Shown: positions 25,233 to 35,110, numbered from the stretch's first letter. The stretch: 64,000 bases of DNA from an uncultured Collinsella sp. (GCA_900542325.1 UQMY01000007.1:7029-71028); one strand, 5' to 3'. Numbers and translations are program-made. Notes: a model not told the origin generated them from the sequence alone.

Positions 25233-26876
25233 ATGCTCAAAACTAAAGCAGAATTTGCAACTCTTCGCTTAAACGAAGATCTCAAGCCATATATGAGCCG
25301 ATATCTATCGGATCTTGTGTCTCATATGGTCGAGAAATATCAGCCTTCGTCGAGAACGAAAAGGCTCATTGAACTGTGCTGTCGCGATTTTGAGTTTTCG
25401 AGCGAGCACGTCGATGGCCCCTCGTGGTCTGTTTTGGGGATTGACCTCAAGCGACCTTCGGCCGCCTCGTTTGAGTTTGAGGACCGCGTTTACAACGAAG
25501 CAACCGACGAATGGGATTATGTGCCCGCTTGCGTTTGCAAAAACCGAGTCAAAGTCCCGACGTCGACGTTTACTGCCATCGAGGAGAATATCTTTTTATA
25601 CGACTACGAGCAGGACGCAGCCTCTCACACGTACGAATCAGCACTCATTTACTGCAGGCCCCCCGAGCTACGACCGCTATCCCAATTCCCGGCATCTATC
25701 GATGCGGCAAATGCGCGAGTCCTGGATTTCCTCAGAACGCGCTCGAAGCAGCTGCAACGCAGCGCAGGCATCCCCGATCTGCTTTCGGTCACTGAGTGGT
25801 ACTACATCTTTCTTGCGGCATCCATTGCCTGCTCTCAGTCCCATGCCACGGCCGTCATTCAGATTTCGGACCGTCTGTTCAATCTGGCGCGAGCCGTAGA
25901 TGGACGTCGCCTTCTTTGTGACCTCGGCCTGCTAAAGAGCATTGTGCTTCTTCCCAAAACCATTGCCAAAAAGGCCGAGGGTCGCGCGCTGCTCTTTATT
26001 GGCGACGGCGAGCCCAATGATCCGTATTTCCTTTTTGACGGCAGGAGCTTTGACGACAAGCAAATGACCGATGAGATTCTGCACCAGCTCCTCGATTCCG
26101 TCGACCGAGCCTACGGCGATCAAAAGAATCCAGTCTATTGGCATCGGCTCGAGGATCAGGGCAACGGCATATATCCCCTATTACCCAATACAAAGAGCGG
26201 ATCGTTCGACGAGAGAATGTTCATCCCCCTTGGGTCGCTAGCGCCAATCTACCGCGGCACCGCCCGCAGCGTTGTAACCAAACTGCCCGAATCAGATCCG
26301 ACAGACAGTTACCAACAGCACGACTGCTACTACCTGTCGCTAAAGCATCTTCATGATGGCGCAATCATTGCCGCAGAAGATGTACTTGAGCGTGTCCCCG
26401 ATACAGATATCTACGATGTAAGCCGTGTAGACTACGAAGATTTTCGGAAGGCCAAACCGATCGACGCCCGCGAGGCGAGCCTTCTCATATCACGCGTCGG
26501 GCCTCCATTCAAGCTTGCCCTCATCACGCCAGGCCACTTTTCTGTCGGTTCTGAGCGCCCCGTGGAGCGCGGTCTTTTGTTTGAGAGCATTGTCCCCTGC
26601 GACGCCATGTTCTGCGCTACCTTTGAGGACGAGCTGCTTGCCCAGTTTGTCCTGGCATACCTGTCGTCCGATGAGGGGCAGAAGAAACTGGCGGACACCT
26701 CGCACGGAGACGCGCTTGTGCAACTTGCCCCAATGGACCTGCGAAGCATGACCGTGCCTGTTCCCGGGCGAGCGGAGCAGGAGCGCTACGCGCTAGAGTA
26801 CGAAGCAAAGCAGCGCGCCTACGAGGACGCCCTTAAGCAGGCGGAACATTACGCTGCGAGCAAGGGAACGATGTAG
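25233..26876 (+). CDS. HsdM/HsdS-like fusion protein without methyltransferase motifs (copy 1)
   Basis: 547 residues. The first half resembles the C-terminal part of type I N6-methyltransferase subunits (LLCDLGLLKSIVLLPKTI then ALLFIGDG). It has no NPPY/F and no FxGxG SAM motif, so methylation is unlikely. The second half is HsdS-like: YYLSLKHLHDGAI, LLISRVGPPFKLALI, LLAQFVLAYLSSDEGQKKL and MTVPVPGRAEQERY, then a helical tail. It is probably a DNA target recogniser. AGGAGG lies five bases before the ATG at 25233, which I prefer to an earlier in-frame start at 25173. It is divergent from cluster A. A related protein is encoded at 47791-49224, in the same position relative to cluster B. Confidence 0.65.
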   Translation: MLKTKAEFATLRLNEDLKPYMSRYLSDLVSHMVEKYQPSSRTKRLIELCCRDFEFSSEHVDGPSWSVLGIDLKRPSAASFEFEDRVYNEATDEWDYVPACVCKNRVKVPTSTFTAIEENIFLYDYEQDAASHTYESALIYCRPPELRPLSQFPASIDAANARVLDFLRTRSKQLQRSAGIPDLLSVTEWYYIFLAASIACSQSHATAVIQISDRLFNLARAVDGRRLLCDLGLLKSIVLLPKTIAKKAEGRALLFIGDGEPNDPYFLFDGRSFDDKQMTDEILHQLLDSVDRAYGDQKNPVYWHRLEDQGNGIYPLLPNTKSGSFDERMFIPLGSLAPIYRGTARSVVTKLPESDPTDSYQQHDCYYLSLKHLHDGAIIAAEDVLERVPDTDIYDVSRVDYEDFRKAKPIDAREASLLISRVGPPFKLALITPGHFSVGSERPVERGLLFESIVPCDAMFCATFEDELLAQFVLAYLSSDEGQKKLADTSHGDALVQLAPMDLRSMTVPVPGRAEQERYALEYEAKQRAYEDALKQAEHYAASKGTM

Positions 26877-26947
26877 CGACCGAGATTGGCAGACTGTCCG
26901 GACTTTTCCGACGGCCTGTCAATCAGGCGCGCCATTCAGCGCGGCGG

Positions 26948-27565
26948 CTAGAAATTGTCATCGGACTTTGCGCTGGCTTTGGCTGCCTCTTCGCCCGCGA
27001 TCAGGTCCCTAACCGTTATATGCGCACTGTACGTAGCATCTTCAATCTTTTCCATAACATCAGGGTCGCAAGTTCCCCAAATATCTTTGAGAACTCGAGC
27101 CAATCCCCAAGCAGCGCTGAGCAGGACGTCAACGTCCTTTAGATCTAAGTGGCTGACCGTAAAGGGACAGTACTCGCACTCCAACAGATAGGTGTCAACA
27201 GCCTCAATTGTCTCAGCCACATACTGCTCAAGATCGGGATGGGGATGGAAGGCGCACAGCGCCTTGTGCGGATCGGTCGGCTCAATCCAATACAGCGTTG
27301 TCGCTTCCTCGCATTTCTCGAGCGGATAACGCTCAGCTGCCTTCTCCCAGCTTTCATACCAGGGATCGGCATCGCCGTCCGTCATCGACCTGCAAAGATT
27401 AATCGCCGCAGAAACAGTCGCACACGAATATCTATAGCTGGCGTCTTTCTTAAACTCATCATTGAGCTCGACGTCACCAGACAGCTCCGCCTCCATGATA
27501 AGGAACGGACCATCCTCATCCGTAATGCTTATGGGATAGTTGTTGCACTCATAGCCCGGATACAT
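26948..27565 (-). CDS. Hypothetical acidic protein
   Basis: 205 residues starting MYPGYECNNYPIS. ACAAA separates GGAG from the ATG at 27565; the upstream extension of the frame lies in repeats and is not convincing. It is rich in Asp/Glu, with scattered Cys and Trp, and has no membrane helix or recognised domain. It converges with the HsdM/S-like gene and follows the polytopic protein gene at 27737, separated by two tandem hairpin repeats. Confidence 0.55.
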   Translation of the reverse strand: MYPGYECNNYPISITDEDGPFLIMEAELSGDVELNDEFKKDASYRYSCATVSAAINLCRSMTDGDADPWYESWEKAAERYPLEKCEEATTLYWIEPTDPHKALCAFHPHPDLEQYVAETIEAVDTYLLECEYCPFTVSHLDLKDVDVLLSAAWGLARVLKDIWGTCDPDVMEKIEDATYSAHITVRDLIAGEEAAKASAKSDDNF

Positions 27566-27651
27566 TTTGTCTCCAATCAATCGTTCGGACACATTAACAA
27601 GCAATATCGAAACCGCGCTCACGCGGAGGACCGTCGTCCTCGCACCAACCT

Positions 27652-27724
27652 GCAAGTTTTTCTCATCGCATGAAAAGAACTTGCGATTCTTGCAAGTTTT
27701 TCTCACGCGGTGACAAGAACTCGC
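27652..27724 (-). repeat. Two tandem 33-base stem-loop repeats, period 40
   Basis: Units 27652-27684 and 27692-27724 both begin GCAAGTTTTTCTCA and end with AAGAACTTGC or AAGAACTCGC, so each folds into a stem of about 12 bp. On the minus strand they lie between the polytopic protein gene and the 205-residue protein gene, inside the mRNA leader or terminator zone. Confidence 0.6.
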
Positions 27725-27736
27725 ATGATCGCCCCG

Positions 27737-28552
27737 CTACCTGCGCCACGAGGCGGCAAGGATAACGGGAAGCCCGGCGATGCACACCACTAAGGCCACG
27801 GCTGCGAACGCAAGCACGATAGCCACGCTCACGACGACATAGGCCACGGCAATGAAGGCCAACGCCAGCAGGCAGGCAAGCAGCTCGGCCACGTAGCACA
27901 ACACCAGGTTCGAGCTCGCGCGCTTCAGCAGGACGTCGGCGAGGCGGACAAGCTCGACGGCAAAGCCGCTGCCGCAATTGCGTCCGGGGCCCTTGGCGAT
28001 AAACCACTTGAACAGGCACATCAGGGCACAGCCCAGCATGATCATGATGGAAACGGCCCATACATCGTGCCCCGACTCAACAAGGCTCTGGTCACCCATC
28101 GCACTGCCGTTGATGAGCCAACTCGTTCCATAGCCCATGAACAGCATCGCCAGCAGCAGGCAGGCGCTCACCGCGGCGAGCAGGCGCGACACACGGCTGC
28201 AGAATACCGGTGCCTCGCAGCTGAGCCCAAGTCCCTCGCGAACGCGCCAGACGGCATGGTAGGCCGCGATGAGCACGGCCACGAGCAGCGACGCCCAATC
28301 GGACCCGGGTGCCGCTGACGCGTACTCCGCGATCGCAGAAACTGAGCAGTTGGTGTGGAACGACTCGTTCAGAAACAGCGCGACCTCGCCCTTCCAAACA
28401 CAAAACGGAGCGGCGACGGAGGCGATGCCGACGGCGGCAACCGCAGCAACGGCAATGAGCAGCGCGCCCTGCACGAGCTTGGCGACCTCGCCTTTGGCGG
28501 TGTGGGGTGAAGCTTCAACGGTGCTGGCCGAAATTTGGATAGAAGTGTTCAT
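27737..28552 (-). CDS. Polytopic membrane protein
   Basis: 271 residues with about six predicted helices. The first is ALLIAVAAVAAVGIASVAA and the last two make a long hydrophobic C-terminus ending ILAASWRR. A soluble loop after the first helix contains Cys. AAAGGAAG lies three bases before the ATG at 28552. It is the same size class and has the same helix-dense C-terminus as the protein at 24226-24963, but I cannot show homology by eye. It is downstream of the small gene at 28655-28960 on the same strand. Confidence 0.65.
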   Translation of the reverse strand: MNTSIQISASTVEASPHTAKGEVAKLVQGALLIAVAAVAAVGIASVAAPFCVWKGEVALFLNESFHTNCSVSAIAEYASAAPGSDWASLLVAVLIAAYHAVWRVREGLGLSCEAPVFCSRVSRLLAAVSACLLLAMLFMGYGTSWLINGSAMGDQSLVESGHDVWAVSIMIMLGCALMCLFKWFIAKGPGRNCGSGFAVELVRLADVLLKRASSNLVLCYVAELLACLLALAFIAVAYVVVSVAIVLAFAAVALVVCIAGLPVILAASWRR

Positions 28553-28654
28553 GATCTTCCTTTCAAAGAAGGCTACGTTCGCAAGCTAATGTAAGAAAAC
28601 ACTGTCTTCGAGGGATTGAACAAGACTGTTGCCCTCAGAGACAAACAAACGTTG

Positions 28655-28960
28655 CTATCGGCATATTGGCCGCTCGGGTACTTCATCATTACGCATCTGT
28701 AATTCATCAAATCGCAGGATCTCATTACGCTCAAGCAGAACAGATTGAATAAGCTCATGGACAGCGGCATTGCGGTAGCACAACGACTCCCACGTGGCCA
28801 ACAAGCCGTCAACAACTCCCTTGTAAGCAACAGAGGAGTCCTCGAGCTCATAGGCAAGATCAATTGCCTCGTCAACTATCTGCCTCATCTGCAAAAGCGT
28901 GCACGTGAGATCCGCCTCACTCGACTCGTCGCAAATATAAATACAATCGGACTCAAGCAT
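28655..28960 (-). CDS. Small acidic hypothetical protein
   Basis: 101 residues (MLESDCIYICDESSEAD...), mostly helical by eye, no membrane segment. GGGAG lies eight bases before the ATG at 28960. It sits between the perfect palindrome that ends the SF1 helicase transcript and the polytopic protein gene, and may be co-transcribed with the latter. No family recognised. Confidence 0.55.
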   Translation of the reverse strand: MLESDCIYICDESSEADLTCTLLQMRQIVDEAIDLAYELEDSSVAYKGVVDGLLATWESLCYRNAAVHELIQSVLLERNEILRFDELQMRNDEVPERPICR

Positions 28961-29018
28961 CTTTGAATCTCCCTTCGAACAACTGACACCTGCAGAATAG
29001 TGAAAAGAGATAAAAAGC

Positions 29019-29058
29019 AACCCGCAATCTACCGCTATATAGCGGTAGATTGCGGGTT
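29019..29058 (-). terminator. Perfect 40-bp palindrome, terminator of the SF1 helicase gene
   Basis: Bases 29019-29038 (starting AACCCGCAATC) are the exact inverse complement of 29039-29058. Read on the minus strand the hairpin is followed by GCTTTTTATC, a usable T-run. It lies 33 bases after the helicase stop codon. Confidence 0.8.
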
Positions 29059-29090
29059 AAACCATAAAGCGCACTTAGCCTTGGGCCAAA

Positions 29091-32000
29091 TTACGACTTA
29101 GATTCAAATAGGTCGCATATCTCTTTGGCTTTCGCCAGGGGATACTGCGCGTAGTAGAATACGTCGCCGTTCTTTTCTCCGCACACAAAGACTGCGCCCA
29201 GCCCCAAGCCTTTAGCGGACGGAACTTTGCATTGTTGTACGCTCTCTTCGCCTTCATCGAAAAGTCGCAGGTACCCTTGTTCCATCAGAATGTTATTGGC
29301 CTTTGCTGCCCTAATCCTTGAGCCACCTACGCTCAGTATTTTCGAAATCGAGGCATAGCCTTTAGCTTCCGCCTGATCCATTGAGTAACAGACCGGCAAA
29401 CGTTCGGCCCCCGCAAAAGCCGCTTCGTAAACAACGCCCTCTCGCATGATTTCCACACTCTTATGGCCATGTTCATCAAGCTGAAAAGCAGTGAAAAGAC
29501 ATTGAAGCGCCAGCCAGACCTCGCCCGCGCTAACCATCTCTTCTCGATCGGTATGACAGGCGCTATTACGAAATTTAGTGAATTGACCCAACGTTTCGCC
29601 GAGCGTCCTCCACCAGTCCCCCTTTGACGCCTGCGTCAGCTCTGTATTTTCAACTCGAACAGAGGATGCCAGTAGCTCACTCTTTTTTTCAATTAATCCT
29701 TTGTATTGACCGAGGTTAAGGCTCTCAAGCTCCTTGAGCGGCTTTCTTGCAACAACATAATCGGGAGCAATGGCCTTTAAGGCCGGCAACAATTTCAAAC
29801 GCAAGTATCTCTCTGCCGCGCGGCAGAACATTAGCAGGCAAAATGCGCAATCTGAATCGCTATCGGTACCAACACTGCCAATGCCAAATATCTTGCACAG
29901 AAGAAGCCCCTGTTCGATATTCTCAAGCACCCTATTTTTGCCATTTTGGTCGCACGCGCAATCAGCAAATGCGCTTTGAAGAGCTTCGCGCGAAGAGAAG
30001 CCTATGATTCGACAGTCTTCTGCATCCAGATTAAAGCTTTTAAACGCTTCGCTCACATTGTCCAAATAGGAATCGGTGCTTACATCAGAACACCAATCAT
30101 CTTCATTGACATGTTCCTCGTCCGCGTCAGTTGCCTCCCGTGGAAGAGATTCTCCTCGCGGCAACATATCTTTCGCCGCATTGAGCTCCTCAATAGCTCC
30201 AGTTGTCTGGTACTTTTCCCAATGCTCAACCCATGCCGTGTCGAGAATTCGCTTCATCGTTGCAACGTTCTCATTAATCTTCCACGCTGCATAGTCAGCA
30301 ATTACGTAAAGGCGATACTTAGCTCGGCTTGCCGCAACATTCACGATATTTGGATTTACAAACCTGATTGCACCTTCACAACTACGACTTGTATCGCACC
30401 CCAAGACAAATATCACCTGATGGGCTTCTTTGCCTTGAAACGTATGAACCGTACCAATATTAAACTTTGCGAATGCACTCCAAGCACGCTCTGCTATTCC
30501 TTCAGGCGTCTCTTCTAACAGCCTATTCTTAAGCCCGCTGACAACAGTTTTAAACGGAGAAATGATATAGAGGCTCGGAATAGAACACTCTTCATGCTCA
30601 CCCGACCCGCCGGCTTTTTTCTTAGTCGCAGCCGCCGTTTTCCTAAAAGCCTCCTTGACAATCTCGTACACTCTGTCGCCCTGAGCATCAACATAGTGGT
30701 CGCGATTGCCGCGTTCAAATCCTGCAACATTGATCCACTGTGAGGACTTTAGATAAAAGCTGCCAGCGAGATCCTTTTTTGGATTAGCCGTCTCGTTAAG
30801 CATGGAGCCCTGATACGAAATTTCATTCGAGATATCGAACATGGGCGATATGCAGCGACGATGAACCACAAGCGGGCAACCAATCCATTGATCACCCTCG
30901 CCATTGCTGCGCAGATGGCCATAGGGATTAACGGCATCGGCAAGTCGTTGGACCGAAGCCATGTCTCCCTTAAACGGCAGCAATACTTTTTTACCAAGGG
31001 TAGCGCGGAGCTCCTTAACATCCCCAGTAATCACAGGCTCAATCTGAGAAGGGTCGCCGACAATCATTGCACGTCGACTGCGGGCAAGGGCACCCAAAGC
31101 GGCATACGGCACCGCCTGTCCAGCCTCATCTATAATCAACAGGCCGAACAGGGGTACAGCCCCACCAATCTGAACATCCTCAAGCATGCGACCAATCGAC
31201 GCAAATGTGGAAGAAATCACTGGGGTAAGCAAACCGAGTGCCTGAAAAAGCGCAGGGGCCATCTTCCGTCTGTCGGCTTGCGTGAACTCTATCAACTCCT
31301 TTTTGCCAGAATCGGCGCCTTTGTCTTTAGCTCCCCAGTATGTTCGTAGAAACGTAATGTTGTTCCGCATGCATTTTGATTCGAGAATGAACTCGCGTGT
31401 CACCTGCAGCGCGTACAGAAATAGCAGGTTACGCTCCTTTTTTAGTTCATCGTCATCGGATGGATTATAAAGATGAGCGCTCTTTCGGCTTTCGTTATCC
31501 CCCTTTGAGATAGACTCAACAAAACGCTCGTCAATCGTCTCGACAGATTTAGTGCCCTTGACTACGTCCTCTAACCCCTTAATCTTCACCTGCAAAGAGA
31601 CTAGTTTCTTCTTTTCATTCTCTAATTCTTCGTATTTGTCCTCAAATCCCGTACGCAGCTCAACAAGTTTCTGCTCCGACTTGGTTTGCTGCATAAAGGA
31701 ATCGAGCTCTTCACGGCAATCGGACACGCGACCCTTATACAAAATGCTCCAGATCCGTCCACTGGCCTTTTCTTCCGCATCGCGCAGCTCTTTTTCGAGC
31801 GCTCTCTTTCTCTCCTCATAATCGGCGGTATACTTCGCAATGTCATCAAGATATTTCCGGACATCGCCTGCAGCACCGCCTTCAAAAGGATGAGGCAGGC
31901 ATACCGTTTCGATTGTCAGCTCTTCAACTATCTTTCGCTCGTCCTTTTGACACTCACGATCCAATTGAGGCAAACGCGATTTAAGGTTCAGAAGCTCGCG

Positions 32001-33689
32001 TTTCTTAGCGGCTTGTTCCTCCATTCGATCGAATCGATCGGATACCTTTTTGTATTGAACAAGAAACAGTTTCTTCGCCTTAGAAAACCGCTTGCCCTTT
32101 CCCAGCCCGCCGCTAAACTGCAGCGAAGAAAGCTCGCAATCTCTGAAATTATTAATATTCCTACGGTTTCCCAGACATGCCGCAATCATAAGCCCAGGAT
32201 GCGCAGGGTCGCGAAGATTGCCATTATTGTCAACGAGCGCCGAAGAGAAATAGAGATCATCCACCGGTTTCTGCTCGTTTTTCTTTCCCCAAACAATGTT
32301 GGACAAATCTGACTCTAGAAACTCCTTTTTCTCAGATTCGTCTATACCCTCCCAGAACGCCTTTCCATCAGGAAGCTCTTTGGCGATATTCTCAACTGCT
32401 GCATTGTTTGTCGAGCAGACCAAAATGCTGAGACTATTTATCGCATCTCCGGTCCTGCCCTTTTTGAAGCGATATGGATTCTCAGCATACTTGAGATAAT
32501 CTTTGCTAAGTTCCACCTCTTCGAAGGCGTCATCGGGCTTGTCATATTCGCACAGCAGACGGGCTTTTTCGACAACGTTAGCCGCAACGATGTCCTTGAG
32601 CAGGGTTGTTTTTCCCGTGCCCGGGGGACCGTTAACCGACATAACGTCGTTTGCGGGGTATTTGCGTGTCGAACCGCCACGACCAACCGCAAGATTTACC
32701 GCCACTTGTTGCATCAAACTCAAGGAGTATTTACTCGGCCAGCGACCGATAGGTGTAGCGCCGGCTCCCAACACTTCAGAAAAAAAATCTGCACGGGCAG
32801 TCAGATCATCATCGTCTTCGCCGCCCAGAAGATCAATCTCTCCACAGGCAGACTCCTCCCTCAAGCCGCCTTCAAGGTAAGCGGCGACTAGAGGCAGCGG
32901 CCCCTTATCCAAATCGTCGAATGACCCTGACTTGCACTGCTCATTTATCCGGGAAATATCTTTTGCGAAAAATGAGTGACAGAGCGATTGGTCGAACACT
33001 GGGTACGCATCGCCCCCATTGTCCTTTGGCTTCATTGCTCTATATTCAACAAGCAGCCTTGAACACCACTCGCTGATACGTTCAGCCCCGTCACCGTCGG
33101 GAAGGCAGCTGGCAATCCCCTCAATCATTGGTCGGACGCAACTATCGACAAGGTCCCTAATGACACCATATGTCAGCTTTGTTCCATTGAGTTTTTCGTT
33201 GATTTTATTGCGGATTTCATCCTGCTCTTTCTCAAAGCTAACGATGGCATTTAGGCTATTCCCGACGTTCCTCTTCAACCACCAAAATAAAGAGGACAAC
33301 TCAAGGCTGACAAATTGACCATCAGGACTCACACCTAATAGTGCGACCGTCATGCACTCATCCTCTTTTTCGATTTCATTCCCCGGTTTTTCTGCAATAT
33401 AAGTCATGACCGCTTCGCGCGGAACGGAGCCCAGGTGACAATAAATCGTTGAGATCGGCCAGTTTTCGCCGTTTGTGACACTATCCGCACGTTCTCTCGC
33501 TTCTTCAAAAGGCGTCCTTAAGTACTGGTCGTCCCGCTCTTCTGGAACAAAGCAGTCATCAAGCATTCCTTTTCTGGGCCTAGGCGGATTTTTCTTATCT
33601 TCGGGTTGGTCGCCTTGGCTCAAAAAATCGAGCAAATACCAGTAATCCAACGCATCGCCAATTGCTTGCTTTTTCTCAGCAGGGGTCAT
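29091..33689 (-). CDS. Large SF1 (Upf1-like) helicase with C-terminal HEPN-type motif
   Basis: 1532 residues. Helicase motifs: VNGPPGTGKTTLL (I), LLIIDEAGQAVP (II), RRAMIVGDPSQIEP (III), TVHTFQGKEAHQVIF (V) and VAASRAKYRLYVIAD (VI). A coiled coil lies between motifs I and II (about 560-740). After the helicase, TKFRNSACHTD (R at about 1374) carries the R-x4-H pattern with Asn after Arg, typical of HEPN RNases. A small C-terminal domain follows, with YASISKILSVGGSRIRAAK. The ATG at 33689 has GAGGA at nine bases and lies inside the 3' end of the WYL gene, so the two are coupled. I infer a nucleic-acid defence effector with RNA cleavage. Confidence 0.75.
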   Translation of the reverse strand: MTPAEKKQAIGDALDYWYLLDFLSQGDQPEDKKNPPRPRKGMLDDCFVPEERDDQYLRTPFEEARERADSVTNGENWPISTIYCHLGSVPREAVMTYIAEKPGNEIEKEDECMTVALLGVSPDGQFVSLELSSLFWWLKRNVGNSLNAIVSFEKEQDEIRNKINEKLNGTKLTYGVIRDLVDSCVRPMIEGIASCLPDGDGAERISEWCSRLLVEYRAMKPKDNGGDAYPVFDQSLCHSFFAKDISRINEQCKSGSFDDLDKGPLPLVAAYLEGGLREESACGEIDLLGGEDDDDLTARADFFSEVLGAGATPIGRWPSKYSLSLMQQVAVNLAVGRGGSTRKYPANDVMSVNGPPGTGKTTLLKDIVAANVVEKARLLCEYDKPDDAFEEVELSKDYLKYAENPYRFKKGRTGDAINSLSILVCSTNNAAVENIAKELPDGKAFWEGIDESEKKEFLESDLSNIVWGKKNEQKPVDDLYFSSALVDNNGNLRDPAHPGLMIAACLGNRRNINNFRDCELSSLQFSGGLGKGKRFSKAKKLFLVQYKKVSDRFDRMEEQAAKKRELLNLKSRLPQLDRECQKDERKIVEELTIETVCLPHPFEGGAAGDVRKYLDDIAKYTADYEERKRALEKELRDAEEKASGRIWSILYKGRVSDCREELDSFMQQTKSEQKLVELRTGFEDKYEELENEKKKLVSLQVKIKGLEDVVKGTKSVETIDERFVESISKGDNESRKSAHLYNPSDDDELKKERNLLFLYALQVTREFILESKCMRNNITFLRTYWGAKDKGADSGKKELIEFTQADRRKMAPALFQALGLLTPVISSTFASIGRMLEDVQIGGAVPLFGLLIIDEAGQAVPYAALGALARSRRAMIVGDPSQIEPVITGDVKELRATLGKKVLLPFKGDMASVQRLADAVNPYGHLRSNGEGDQWIGCPLVVHRRCISPMFDISNEISYQGSMLNETANPKKDLAGSFYLKSSQWINVAGFERGNRDHYVDAQGDRVYEIVKEAFRKTAAATKKKAGGSGEHEECSIPSLYIISPFKTVVSGLKNRLLEETPEGIAERAWSAFAKFNIGTVHTFQGKEAHQVIFVLGCDTSRSCEGAIRFVNPNIVNVAASRAKYRLYVIADYAAWKINENVATMKRILDTAWVEHWEKYQTTGAIEELNAAKDMLPRGESLPREATDADEEHVNEDDWCSDVSTDSYLDNVSEAFKSFNLDAEDCRIIGFSSREALQSAFADCACDQNGKNRVLENIEQGLLLCKIFGIGSVGTDSDSDCAFCLLMFCRAAERYLRLKLLPALKAIAPDYVVARKPLKELESLNLGQYKGLIEKKSELLASSVRVENTELTQASKGDWWRTLGETLGQFTKFRNSACHTDREEMVSAGEVWLALQCLFTAFQLDEHGHKSVEIMREGVVYEAAFAGAERLPVCYSMDQAEAKGYASISKILSVGGSRIRAAKANNILMEQGYLRLFDEGEESVQQCKVPSAKGLGLGAVFVCGEKNGDVFYYAQYPLAKAKEICDLFESKS

Positions 33690-34860
33690 TTGAATCAGTC
33701 CTCGCACTCACATAGATACATTTATGTCCAATGATGTCCACGACGTCATCGCGCAATTTCTTTGGTTGAAGTATCTCAAACACATCGAGCCACTTCATCG
33801 CCCATGTTTTCATGCCGTCATACGATGCCATAAACGAATACTCTGGATTTGGGTGCCCGTCCTGCGTCTCGCACCGAAACCCATCGTTCCCGGCAAATTC
33901 GGCTAAAAGATACTTCTCCTTTGCCTGGCTATGGCACCTTGCGCGAACCGTAACTATATCGTCACTAAACATCCTGTTCACGCCAGCACGAGAGAACCTT
34001 TTCGCCTCTTCGGCCATCGCTTCAAAACGACCTTTTGCATCATCCACTGGTCCAGCAATGGTTATATCCCGCAGGCTATCAACTCGAATTGCGTCAAAAG
34101 ACCTCGCAGCACCCTTGTGACCCACAAACAGGTAGTAGTAGCCATCGTGCATGCATAGATGATATGGCGTATGGCTATGCAGTCGCCCCTTATCAGAAGT
34201 TCGAAAGCGGACTCTCTGCCTTTGGCTAATGGCCTTTTCCAATAACTTCAAATTTGCAAGCGTTGCTTCCATATTTGCAATTCTGCCGCTTTTGAGCAGG
34301 GCGTTTTCTTGAGCCAAACGATCTTCAATCTGCTGCCTTTCTTCGCCGCACAGCAGGCGAAGAACTGCATGCTCGAGCGCGTCGGCTCCACCTACACCCG
34401 TAGAAGCTTCGATGAGACGGCACAAATGCTCAATTTGCGCACCATCAATTTGACGCTCTATGCTGTACAGGTGCTTCGCATTTTTAGGAGCAGGATCCCC
34501 CTCACCATTCGTCAGTCGCTCGCCCTTACATGCCAACCGACTTGCAATCACTGTGTAGAACGGATTCAGGCAACTGTTGTCGAGGTCGATTCTATTCATC
34601 TCGGTTAACGGACTGACGCCCGCATTATTGCAGAGCGAAGGCTTTTTTGATCCAGAATCAACAAGTGCGTTCAATACGCCCTGCACTGTGTCACGCTTAA
34701 CTTCATATCCATAACGAGCTTTAAGCTCCGCCATTATGTCCGAAACGCTCAACCCTTTGCCAAGCCCAGCATCGGTTTCCTCCAATAGGATACGCTCGAC
34801 ATATATCGCCAGCTCCTTTGGATATGCTCGGTGATTTCCTTGGGTTTTCGGTTGAACCAT
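33676..34860 (-). CDS. WYL-domain transcriptional regulator
   Basis: 394 residues. An N-terminal helix-rich, winged-helix-like part (VSDIMAELKARYGYEV) is followed by a linker and a WYL core: HTPYHLCMHDGYYYLFVG and SFDAIRVDSLRDI, where YYYL and FDAIRVD replace the usual WYL and FRLDR. A C-terminal WCX-like region contains FMASYDGMKTWAMKWLD. GGAGG lies five bases before the ATG at 34860. It overlaps the SF1 helicase gene, which it probably controls; WYL proteins often repress defence operons. Confidence 0.82.
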   Translation of the reverse strand: MVQPKTQGNHRAYPKELAIYVERILLEETDAGLGKGLSVSDIMAELKARYGYEVKRDTVQGVLNALVDSGSKKPSLCNNAGVSPLTEMNRIDLDNSCLNPFYTVIASRLACKGERLTNGEGDPAPKNAKHLYSIERQIDGAQIEHLCRLIEASTGVGGADALEHAVLRLLCGEERQQIEDRLAQENALLKSGRIANMEATLANLKLLEKAISQRQRVRFRTSDKGRLHSHTPYHLCMHDGYYYLFVGHKGAARSFDAIRVDSLRDITIAGPVDDAKGRFEAMAEEAKRFSRAGVNRMFSDDIVTVRARCHSQAKEKYLLAEFAGNDGFRCETQDGHPNPEYSFMASYDGMKTWAMKWLDVFEILQPKKLRDDVVDIIGHKCIYVSARTDSNDPC

Positions 34861-34936
34861 AGCCGCCTCCAATCTGAACAATCAACATTTTATTCAGTCA
34901 ATATAACCAGGAGATTGAAAGTGCCGCTATTTAACG

Positions 34937-34976
34937 GTGAACGGCGAAGCCATCCATAAAGGGCTCCGCCGTTCAC
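34937..34976. promoter_or_regulatory. Inverted repeat GTGAACGGCG...CGCCGTTCAC upstream of the WYL gene
   Basis: Perfect 10-bp arms (34937-34946, 34967-34976) continue inward with AGCC/GGCT. No T-run follows on either strand, so an operator or the edge of an inserted segment is as likely as a terminator. The gap 34861-35211 otherwise holds the IS21 end and no gene. Confidence 0.4.
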
Positions 34977-35110
34977 AAAAAGAGTAACACAACCCGTATA
35001 CGACGTATTGACTATTAGAGCGCGCTCGTAGCAAATTTGAATCTTGAATCAGACATGGGCGCCCAGCATCGTCTATACGCGCCATAATCGCCGCTGGATA
35101 AATCATGACG

